Source: Corallococcus carmarthensis (lineage in GTDB: Bacteria; Myxococcota; Myxococcia; Myxococcales; Myxococcaceae). From it: a stretch of 46,538 bases of DNA. The notes under the pieces are model-generated. The model was not told the origin of the DNA. It did no database searches and saw only the letters and a program-made list of their open reading frames with translations. This document shows positions 39,791 to 46,538 of the stretch, piece by piece (the first letter of the stretch is position 1; each line of letters begins with the position of its first letter). Location: NCBI RefSeq assembly GCF_003611695.1, contig NZ_RAWE01000061.1, forward strand, positions 1 through 46,538. The letters run 5' to 3'. The position numbers and the translations under genes are program-made.

Positions 39791-42700
39791 GCCCCGCCTC
39801 CCGCGAGCGTCATGCCACCCGAGGCCTGGGCGTGCGCGGGGCTCCGGGGCAGCAGCACCACGAAGCACGCGCCTCCGTCCGGCGGCCCCTCCACCGAAAT
39901 CCTCCCGCCGTGCGCCGCGACGATCTGCTTGGAGATGAAGAGCCCCAATCCCAGACCTCCCGCGTTGCGCGAGGCAATCCCCCGGTCGAACCGGTCGAAG
40001 ATGCTCTCCCGCTGCGCCTCCGGAACGCCGGGGCCATGATCGCGCACCTCGATGCGCATCAGGTCTCCCAGCTCCTGCAGCCGCACCACCAGCGGCCCTC
40101 CGGGCGCGTACCGCATCGCGTTGGTGATGAGGTTCGTCAACACCTGCTCCAACCGGTGCGCGTCCACGTCCCCCACCATCCCGGGCGGAGCCTCCAGCCT
40201 CGACGGGCACCCCACCTGCGCGAGCTGCCCGGACAGGCGCTCCAACACGTCGGAGGCCAGCTGCACCAGGTCCACCTCCCGGCAGTTCAGCTCGAACGTG
40301 CCCGACCGGATGCGGGCCACGTCCAGCAGGTCCTCCACCAGGCGCGTCAGCCGGTCCACCTGCACCAGCGACACCGTCAACGACCGGGCCAGCCGCTCCG
40401 GATTCCCGGCACGCCCCTCCGCCACGGCCTTCACGTTCCGCTCCGCCATCTGCAACTGCAACAGCAGCGACGTGATGGGTGTCTTCAATTCATGCGAGGC
40501 AATGGAAAGGAACTCATCGCGCGCGCCGAGCAGCGCCTTCAGCTCCTGCTCCACCCGCTTGAGCCCGGAGATGTCCCGCAGGGAGAGGATGGTCCGCGAG
40601 GGCTGCTGTCCCAGGGCCGGCACGACGTCGGAGTCGACGACCAGATGCAGCCGCTTCGTGACCGAGTGCCCCACCACCTCCAGGTCGCGAAGGGGGATCT
40701 CCAGCGCGCGCTCCAGCACGAGCGGTCCCCCGGCCTCGTCGGTGAGATGGAACCCGAGGCCGTGCTCCGCGGTGGCCAGGTCCGTGGGGAAGCGGCCGTC
40801 CGCCAGCTGGTGGGCCGCGCGGTTCGCGAAGGTGAACTCGCCTGAGTCCGGATCCATCAACAGCGTGGGCGTCGGCAGCCGGTCCAGCACCGCCTCCAAC
40901 CACCGCTGCTGCTGCTCCAGCTGCTCCGCGTGCGCCTCCTGCTCCGCGGCCCGCAGCCGCATGGCCGCCATGGTGAGCTGCGCCTGCACGCGGGCCAGCA
41001 GCTCCTTCGCCGCGAACGGCTTCGTCAGGTAGTCGTCCGCGCCCAGCTCCAGCCCGCTCGCCGTGGCCTCCTCGCCCGCGCGCGCGGACAGCAGGATGAC
41101 CGGCAGCGTGCGCAGCGCTTCGTCCGCGCGCAGCTGCTGCACCAGCTGGATTCCATCCATCACCGGCATCATCACGTCCGACAGCACCAGGTCCGGCCGC
41201 GACTCCCGCGCCGAGCGGAGCGCCTCCGCCCCGTTCGCCACCGCCGTCACGTCGTAGCGCCGCGACAGGAGGCGGCGGACGTAGTCGCGCATGTCGGCGT
41301 TGTCGTCCGCGAGCAGGATGCGTGGACGGGGCCCTGTCTCCTCCACCGGCGCCGGAGTGCCCGGCGGCGCGGCCGGCACGGGCACCGGCTCCTCCGAGGG
41401 GTCCACCGACCAGCGCAGCGCCTCCTCCACGAACGCCTCGACCCGGATGGGATTGGCGGGAGGCCGCTCTGCCTCCAGCACCGGCAGCCCCATCGCGAAG
41501 CCACGCCCGAACGGCACCCGGACGAAGAAGGTGGAGCCCTGCCCCTCCACGCTCTTCACCTCCACCGCCCCCCCGTGGAGCTTCGCCAGGTCGTGCACGA
41601 GCGCGAGCCCGATGCCGCTGCCCTCGTGCGTGCGCCCGCGGGCTTCCTTCACCCGGTGGAAGCGCTGGAACACCTTCCCCAGCTCCGACTCCGGGATGCC
41701 AATGCCCGTGTCCCGGACCGACAGCCGCGCGAAGCCATCCTCCCGCCGCAGCTCGACGCGGATCTCCCCGGCGTGCGTGAACTTGAACGCGTTCGACACG
41801 AGGTTGAGGACGATCTTCTCCCACATCTCCCGGTCCACGAAGACCGGCTCTCCGAGCGGCTCCGCGTCCACCACCAGCTGCATGCCCCCGCGCTCGACGG
41901 CGGAGCGGAACGCGCTCGCGATGTCGCGGGTGAGGGCGGACAGGTCCGTGGCCTCCACGGTGGCCTGGGCGCGGCCCGCCTCGATGCGGGAGAAGTCGAG
42001 CAGCGCGTTCACCAGCTTGAGCAGCCGCAAGGCATTGCGGTGCACGACCTGCAACTCGCCGTGGGCCGCCTCCGGCAACGCGCCCCGCACCCCCGCCAGC
42101 AGGTCCTCCACCGGTCCGAGCATCAGGGTGAGCGGCGTGCGGAACTCGTGGCTCACGTTGCTGAAGAAGGCCGTCTTCGCCTGGTCGATCTCCGCCAGCG
42201 CCTCCGCCCGGCGCCGCTCCGCCTCATAGGCGCGCACGTTCCCGAGCGCCGCGCTCACCGCCGTGCCCAACATGTCCACGAAGGCGCGGTAGGTGCCGTC
42301 GAGCGGGAGCCGCTGGCTCACCCCGATGACCAGGTACCCGAGCGGTGCTTCCACGCCCGCGACGCGCACCGGCAACACGAAGGACGACTTCACGGGCTCC
42401 GGGTACGGCCCCGCGACGACGGGCCCGAAGCGGGCCTCCAGGTCCGCGACCTGCTCCACCCGTCCGCTCTTCGCCGCCCGCTCCAGCGGCCACGCTTCGT
42501 CGTCAGCGGTGCCCGTGAGGCGGATGACCTCCGGCGCGAAAGGCATTCCGGCCACGGTCCCGCACAGGCCCCGGAGCCGCGCCTCGTTGCCGTCCGCGGA
42601 GGTCACATAGAGCAGCGCGAAGGGCACGTCGAAGCTGTACGCCCCCAGCGTCGCGAGCAGCAGCTCACACGCCTCGTCGAACACCAGCGCCTGGCCCGCG

Positions 42701-43221
42701 CGGTCCGCGATGTCCCGCAGGGTCCGCGTCCGCCGCTCGGCGAGCATGGAGGGCGTCGTCTCCGTGACGGGGTGGAAGAGGCCCACCACCCTGCCGGACT
42801 CGTCGCGGATGGGGCTCAATGAGAAGGTGAAGAACGTCTCCTCCGGGTAGCCATTGCGCTCGAGGAACATCCGCTGGTTCTCGAGGTAGGACGTCTCCCC
42901 GGCGAGCGCGCGCTCGAACGGCTCGCGGAGGGCCGACCAGGCGGAGGCCCAGGTGACGCGGTAGCTCTCCCCCATCGCGCGCGGGTGCACCGCGCCGCAC
43001 AACACGCGGTAGCCCGCGTTGTAGATCTGGTTGTGGCCGTCACCCCAGATGATGTTGATGGGGAAGTTCGACGCGAGGCAAAGACTCACCGTCGTGCGCA
43101 GGCTCTGCGGCCAGGACTCGATGGGCCCCAGCGGGGAGCGGGACCAGTCCAGTGAGGCGATGAGGGCGGCCATCTCGCCCCCGCCTGCAAGCCATTCGAG
43201 CTTCCCGGGGAGCGGAGCCAT
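39787..43221 (-). CDS. Hybrid sensor histidine kinase with two kinase cores
   Basis: A 1144-residue soluble multidomain kinase. In order: a PAS-like sensor (SPLGPIESWPQSLRTTVSLC onward, 20-150), a GAF-like domain (about 165-330), kinase core 1 with His358 (SNVSHEFRTPL) and its ATPase (NAFKFTHAGE, GSGIGLALVHDL), a receiver with Asp682 (LVLSDVMMPVMDG), a second PAS (PTPTLLMDPDSGEFTFANRA) and kinase core 2 with His910 (ASHELKTPIT) and ATPase (GGLGLGLFISKQIVAAHGG). No membrane helix is seen. A PAS-GAF-HK-REC-PAS-HK chain allows internal phosphate transfer. It overlaps the receiver gene by four bases. ATG at 43221 is used because the PAS starts soon after; its ribosome-binding site is weak. Confidence 0.93.
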   Translation of the reverse strand: MAPLPGKLEWLAGGGEMAALIASLDWSRSPLGPIESWPQSLRTTVSLCLASNFPINIIWGDGHNQIYNAGYRVLCGAVHPRAMGESYRVTWASAWSALREPFERALAGETSYLENQRMFLERNGYPEETFFTFSLSPIRDESGRVVGLFHPVTETTPSMLAERRTRTLRDIADRAGQALVFDEACELLLATLGAYSFDVPFALLYVTSADGNEARLRGLCGTVAGMPFAPEVIRLTGTADDEAWPLERAAKSGRVEQVADLEARFGPVVAGPYPEPVKSSFVLPVRVAGVEAPLGYLVIGVSQRLPLDGTYRAFVDMLGTAVSAALGNVRAYEAERRRAEALAEIDQAKTAFFSNVSHEFRTPLTLMLGPVEDLLAGVRGALPEAAHGELQVVHRNALRLLKLVNALLDFSRIEAGRAQATVEATDLSALTRDIASAFRSAVERGGMQLVVDAEPLGEPVFVDREMWEKIVLNLVSNAFKFTHAGEIRVELRREDGFARLSVRDTGIGIPESELGKVFQRFHRVKEARGRTHEGSGIGLALVHDLAKLHGGAVEVKSVEGQGSTFFVRVPFGRGFAMGLPVLEAERPPANPIRVEAFVEEALRWSVDPSEEPVPVPAAPPGTPAPVEETGPRPRILLADDNADMRDYVRRLLSRRYDVTAVANGAEALRSARESRPDLVLSDVMMPVMDGIQLVQQLRADEALRTLPVILLSARAGEEATASGLELGADDYLTKPFAAKELLARVQAQLTMAAMRLRAAEQEAHAEQLEQQQRWLEAVLDRLPTPTLLMDPDSGEFTFANRAAHQLADGRFPTDLATAEHGLGFHLTDEAGGPLVLERALEIPLRDLEVVGHSVTKRLHLVVDSDVVPALGQQPSRTILSLRDISGLKRVEQELKALLGARDEFLSIASHELKTPITSLLLQLQMAERNVKAVAEGRAGNPERLARSLTVSLVQVDRLTRLVEDLLDVARIRSGTFELNCREVDLVQLASDVLERLSGQLAQVGCPSRLEAPPGMVGDVDAHRLEQVLTNLITNAMRYAPGGPLVVRLQELGDLMRIEVRDHGPGVPEAQRESIFDRFDRGIASRNAGGLGLGLFISKQIVAAHGGRISVEGPPDGGACFVVLLPRSPAHAQASGGMTLAGGGA

Positions 43222-43340
43222 CGTGAGGAGATAAGTACCCTGGGCCCAAGCATCAAGGCGAATGACCGATTCCCGGGCCTTTGGACCGTCCATCACCTGA
43301 CGGTCCCGCGATCCGTGAAGCCGGCGTAGGCTCTCCGTCC

Positions 43341-45518
43341 ATGAGCGCTTCGGCCACACCCCAGGTCCACTTCCGCACCTGCAATCTCTGTGAAGCCATG
43401 TGCGGCGTGCGCATCGAAGTGGCGGACGGACGCATCACGTCCATCAAGGGAGACGCGGAGGACCCCTTCAGCCGGGGCCACATCTGTCCCAAGGCCGTGG
43501 CGCTGCGCGACCTTCACGAGGACCCGGACCGGCTCCGCCATCCCATGAAGCGCACCGCCTCCGGCTGGGAGCGCGTGTCCTGGGAGGACGCGTTCCGCGA
43601 CATCAGCCAGCGGCTCCATGACCTCCAGAAGGAGCACGGGCCGAACGCCGTGGGCGCGTACCTGGGCAACCCCAACGTCCACAACCTGGGCGCGATGATG
43701 TTCGGGCCCGGACTCCTCCGCGCGCTGCGCTCGCGCAACCGGTTCTCCGCCACCTCCGTGGATCAGCTCCCCCACCAGCTCGCGGCCCACCTCATGTTCG
43801 GGCACCAGCTGCTGGTGCCCATTCCAGACATCGACCGCACCCGGTACATGCTCGTCCTGGGCGCGAACCCGCTCGCGTCCAATGGCAGCCTGATGACGAC
43901 GCCCGACGTGCGGGCCCGGCTGCGCGCCATCCAGGAGCGCGGCGGCAAGGTCGTCGTCATCGACCCTCGCCGCACGGAGACGGCGGTCATCGCCGACCAG
44001 CACGTCTTCGTCCGGCCCGGCACCGACGCGCTCGCCCTCTTCTCCCTGCTGTACGTCGTCCTGGAGGGGAACGCGCACCGCATGGGCCGGCTCGCGGCGT
44101 TCGTGGATGGGCTGGACACCGTGGTGCCGCTCGTCCGCGACTTCCCTCCGGAGCGCACGGCGCCTCACACCGGCATCGCGCCGGACGTGCTCCGCGGCAT
44201 CGCCCGGGACTTCCTCGCCGCGGACGGGGCCGTCTGCTACGGGCGCGTCGGCGTGTCCACGCAGCCGTTTGGCTCGCTCTGCCAATGGCTCATCAACGTC
44301 CTCAACATCGTCACCGGCAACCTGGACCGCGAGGGCGGCGCCCTCTTCACCCTGCCCGCCTTCGACCTCATTGGCGGGCCTCGCGCGTTCGGCGTCAGCC
44401 CTGGCAGCCATGGCCGCTGGAAGAGCCGGGTCCGGGGCCTGCCGGAGTCCTCCGGAGAGCTGCCCGTCGCCGCGCTCGCGGAGGAGATCCTCACCCCGGG
44501 CGAGGGCCGCATCCGCGCGCTCATCACCCTGGCCGGCAACCCCGTGCTGTCCACGCCCAATGGCACACAACTGGACACCGCGCTGGGTCAGCTCGACTTC
44601 ATGGTGAGCGTGGATCCGTACCTCAACGAGACCACCCGCCACGCGCACTACATCCTGCCGCCCGCGTCGCTGCTGGAGCGCGGGCACTATGACCTCGTCT
44701 TCCACGTGCTCGCCGTGCGCAACACCGCGAAGTACTCGCCGCCGGTGTTCCCCGCCGGTCCGGACTCACGCCAGGACTGGGAGATTGTCCTGGAGCTCCA
44801 GCACCGCCTGGAGACCCTGCGCAAGGGGCGGAGTGTCCGCGCGCTGCTCCAGTACCAGGCCCTCAAGCGGATGGGGCCGGAGCGCCTCCTCGACCTGGGC
44901 CTTCGCATGGGGCCGTATGGCTCGCGCTTCCATCCACTCAAGAAGCAGGGCCTGTCGCTCGCGAAGCTTCGCGCCGCGCCGCATGGCATCGACCTGGGGC
45001 CGATGAAGCCCAGCCTGCCGGGCCGGCTTCGCAACCGCTCCAAGCGCATCCAGCTGGCGCCAGAGCTGCTCGTCGCGGACGTGGCCCGGCTCCGCGCCGC
45101 GTTCCCGGACGACGCGGCGCCCCGCGAGGGCGAGCTGCTGCTCATCGGCCGGCGGCACCTGCGCGACAACAACTCGTGGATGCACAACGTGCCGGGGCTC
45201 GTGAAGGGCCGTCCCCGCTGCACGCTCATGATCCACCCGGACGACGCTTCACGCCTGGGGCTGAGCGAAGGCGTCAATGCCACCATCCGCTCGCGCGTGG
45301 GTGAGGTCACCGTGCCCGTCGCCGTCACCGCCGACGTGATGCCCGGCGTCGTCAGCCTGCCGCATGGCTATGGCCACCAGCGTCCGGGCATCCGCCTCCA
45401 GGTGGCTGGCGCGCATGCGGGCGCCAGCATCAACGACCTCACGGATGATCAGGCGCTGGACGTCGTCAGCGGCAACGCCGCCTTCAGCGGGACGCCGGTG
45501 CGGGTGCGACCGGCCTGA
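43341..45518 (+). CDS. Molybdopterin oxidoreductase
   Basis: A 725-residue enzyme of the DMSO-reductase superfamily. The 4Fe-4S site is C-x2-C-x3-C-x27-C (Cys14, 17, 21, 49). The pterin-binding regions include LVLGANPLASNGSL, VVVIDPRRTETAVIAD and the C-terminal NNSWMHNVPGLVKG with LSLPHGYGHQ-like motifs. Around the metal-ligand position, ATSVDQLPHQ has no Cys or selenocysteine, so it is unlikely to be a standard formate dehydrogenase. It lacks a Tat signal and no partner subunit is adjacent, so it is probably a soluble single-subunit enzyme of unknown substrate. ATG at 43341 is chosen because the cluster motif lies near the N-terminus. Confidence 0.92.
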   Translation: MSASATPQVHFRTCNLCEAMCGVRIEVADGRITSIKGDAEDPFSRGHICPKAVALRDLHEDPDRLRHPMKRTASGWERVSWEDAFRDISQRLHDLQKEHGPNAVGAYLGNPNVHNLGAMMFGPGLLRALRSRNRFSATSVDQLPHQLAAHLMFGHQLLVPIPDIDRTRYMLVLGANPLASNGSLMTTPDVRARLRAIQERGGKVVVIDPRRTETAVIADQHVFVRPGTDALALFSLLYVVLEGNAHRMGRLAAFVDGLDTVVPLVRDFPPERTAPHTGIAPDVLRGIARDFLAADGAVCYGRVGVSTQPFGSLCQWLINVLNIVTGNLDREGGALFTLPAFDLIGGPRAFGVSPGSHGRWKSRVRGLPESSGELPVAALAEEILTPGEGRIRALITLAGNPVLSTPNGTQLDTALGQLDFMVSVDPYLNETTRHAHYILPPASLLERGHYDLVFHVLAVRNTAKYSPPVFPAGPDSRQDWEIVLELQHRLETLRKGRSVRALLQYQALKRMGPERLLDLGLRMGPYGSRFHPLKKQGLSLAKLRAAPHGIDLGPMKPSLPGRLRNRSKRIQLAPELLVADVARLRAAFPDDAAPREGELLLIGRRHLRDNNSWMHNVPGLVKGRPRCTLMIHPDDASRLGLSEGVNATIRSRVGEVTVPVAVTADVMPGVVSLPHGYGHQRPGIRLQVAGAHAGASINDLTDDQALDVVSGNAAFSGTPVRVRPA

Positions 45519-45525
45519 GCTCCCT

Positions 45526-46538
45526 TCAGCGGTACACCGGCGCGGGCAGCACGGGCGGCACCACCGGCGCGGCGGCCGTCACCTTCGCCTTGACGCGCCA
45601 CACCAGCGGCGTGAGCGCCCCCACCAGCACGAACACCGCCTGCACCGTGTGCGCGAGCAGCGCGATGGACATCGCCTTCGCGGCCGTCGTCCCCATCGCC
45701 CCCGCCGCCAGCGAGAACATCCCGTCCGTCACGCCCACCTGCCCCGGCACCAGCGAGCCCATCGCCAGCGCCACCAGGTAGAGCCCCTGCGTGAACAGCG
45801 CCTGCACCACCGTCGCGTCGATGCCCACCGCGTGCGCCAGCACCGCGTACTGCATCACCTGCAACACGCGGCTGCCCAGGAACGCCAGCATCGGCCGCCA
45901 CGGACACAGCCCTCCGGCGCACACCGACGCCTGGAACGCCTCCGCGTGCGTGCCCCACTTGCCGCACCGCCTTTGCATCCACGCGCCCAGCCGCTTCGCC
46001 CGGAGCCCCGCGCGCACGCCCAGCGACGCGAGCAGCAAGACGAAGCCGTGCACCAGCATCGCCACCGTGAACGCGCTCCAGCCCGTCATCAGGTACGCCG
46101 CCAGCGCGCATGGAAAGGAGATGAGCCCTCCGGCCCCCAGGGACGCCGACTGCGACGTGGCCGCCGCCGCCGCCGCCGCCGCGCCCCCGGTGTAGGGCGT
46201 CAGCATCGTCGCCTTCGTCGCCTCCGCCGCCGTCCGGCCCGCCGGCGCCATGCTCGACACCGCCGTGCCAATCAGCTGCGCTCGCACCAACACCGACAAC
46301 GGCACCTGTCCCGAGCGGGCGCCATAGGACAGCCGCGTCGCCGTGGCATCGCAGGTCTGCCGTCCCATTTCGAGGAGCACCACCCAGGGGAGCAGCGGCA
46401 GCGCGGCAGCGAGCGTGGTCTTCAGCTCACCCGCGCCTGCCTTGTGCACCAGGGTCCCCAGCATGCCCAGTCCGCCCATCGCGAACACGGGTTTGAGCAC
46501 CGTGAGCAGCCTGCGTCTCCAGACGCACGGTGTGGCGG
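45526..46538 (-). CDS. Flippase-like membrane protein (LPG-synthase TM type), 5' end cut
   Basis: At least 337 residues, still open at the window's right edge, so the N-terminus is partial. The GTG at 46500 is not the likely start because the frame continues upstream with a basic, protein-like stretch (RRRLLTVLKP). Six to eight membrane helices are seen, with marks of the lysylphosphatidylglycerol-synthase membrane domain (DUF/UPF0104): SSMAPAGRTAAEATKATML, SRVLQVMQYAVLAHAVGI and GSLVPGQVGVTDGMFSLAAG. Members translocate lipids across the membrane; no catalytic synthase domain follows. A Pro/Val/Ala-rich tail ends it. It runs convergent with the molybdopterin enzyme. Confidence 0.82.
   Translation of the reverse strand, partial: ATPCVWRRRLLTVLKPVFAMGGLGMLGTLVHKAGAGELKTTLAAALPLLPWVVLLEMGRQTCDATATRLSYGARSGQVPLSVLVRAQLIGTAVSSMAPAGRTAAEATKATMLTPYTGGAAAAAAAATSQSASLGAGGLISFPCALAAYLMTGWSAFTVAMLVHGFVLLLASLGVRAGLRAKRLGAWMQRRCGKWGTHAEAFQASVCAGGLCPWRPMLAFLGSRVLQVMQYAVLAHAVGIDATVVQALFTQGLYLVALAMGSLVPGQVGVTDGMFSLAAGAMGTTAAKAMSIALLAHTVQAVFVLVGALTPLVWRVKAKVTAAAPVVPPVLPAPVYR
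46160..46183 (-). repeat. GCC triplet microsatellite (poly-Ala)
   Basis: Seven GCC units followed by GCG code for part of an eight-residue Ala run in a loop of the flippase-like protein. Triplet slippage there would change the length but keep the frame. Confidence 0.8.

Noticed and set aside
40930-42822. A 630-codon plus-strand frame
   Set aside because: It is antisense to the hybrid kinase, which has many true motifs.
1-46538. CRISPR arrays, tRNA, rRNA, origin or prophage
   Set aside because: No spaced direct repeats, RNA gene folds, DnaA-box clusters or phage structural genes were seen; the only multi-copy repeat is the three-unit hipBA array, which has promoter and operator parts and no spacers.

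Overview
The window is high-GC DNA that reads as a myxobacterial chromosome, most likely Myxococcaceae (Myxococcus/Corallococcus type). The reasons are the dense G/C-ending codon use, many lipoproteins with Asp/Ala/Gly/Pro-rich linkers, a hybrid histidine kinase with two kinase cores, an RpoH-like sigma factor behind a sigma-54-type promoter, and an S46 peptidase. This is inferred from composition and gene families; there is no rRNA or tRNA marker. About 38 genes can be supported, most with a start fixed by a ribosome-binding site or a signal peptide.

Layout. 1-3.2 kb: a host-attachment-family protein, a methyl-accepting chemotaxis protein and a HAD phosphatase. 3.2-4.8 kb: an A+T-richer hipBA toxin-antitoxin island preceded by three 61-bp tandem repeats, each opening with a 20-bp operator palindrome. 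4.8-12.2 kb: a GST, an atypical class III cyclase, an unknown basic protein followed by a collapsed duplicate of itself, an S46 dipeptidyl peptidase, a lipase-like hydrolase, a lactonase-like metallo-beta-lactamase lipoprotein and a thioesterase. 12.2-20.6 kb: amine oxidase, Dps, an SDR-GST-SelO run, two membrane proteins, pyrophosphatase and a CHAD protein.

20.6-28.5 kb is the most rearranged part. Two secreted DUF4114-type paralogues share almost the same leader and TTG start. They flank a decayed IS1182-type element with intact inverted repeats, a secreted 5'-nucleotidase whose stop codon lies inside the IS end, and a small secreted-protein gene with two compensating frameshifts. 28.8-33.7 kb: an RpoH-like sigma factor convergent to a coiled-coil lipoprotein whose Shine-Dalgarno is in a hairpin, then a YegD-type Hsp70 and small unknown proteins. 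33.2-38.0 kb (minus strand): a compact outer-membrane operon of OmpA-like lipoprotein, TonB-dependent receptor carrying its own TonB C-terminal-like domain, and two lipoproteins. 38.1-46.5 kb: a chalcone-isomerase-fold secreted protein, a frameshifted unknown gene, a two-component pair (giant hybrid kinase plus single-domain receiver), a molybdopterin oxidoreductase and a flippase-like membrane protein cut by the window edge.

The genes do not form one pathway. Themes are envelope biology (TonB receptor, OmpA, lipoproteins, secreted DUF4114 proteins), stress (RpoH, Dps, two GSTs, SelO, Hsp70, HipBA) and signalling (MCP, cyclase, hybrid kinase). The items most worth follow-up are the hipBA operator array, the TonB-domain/receptor fusion operon, the DUF4114/IS duplication region and the rpoH-linked regulatory sites.
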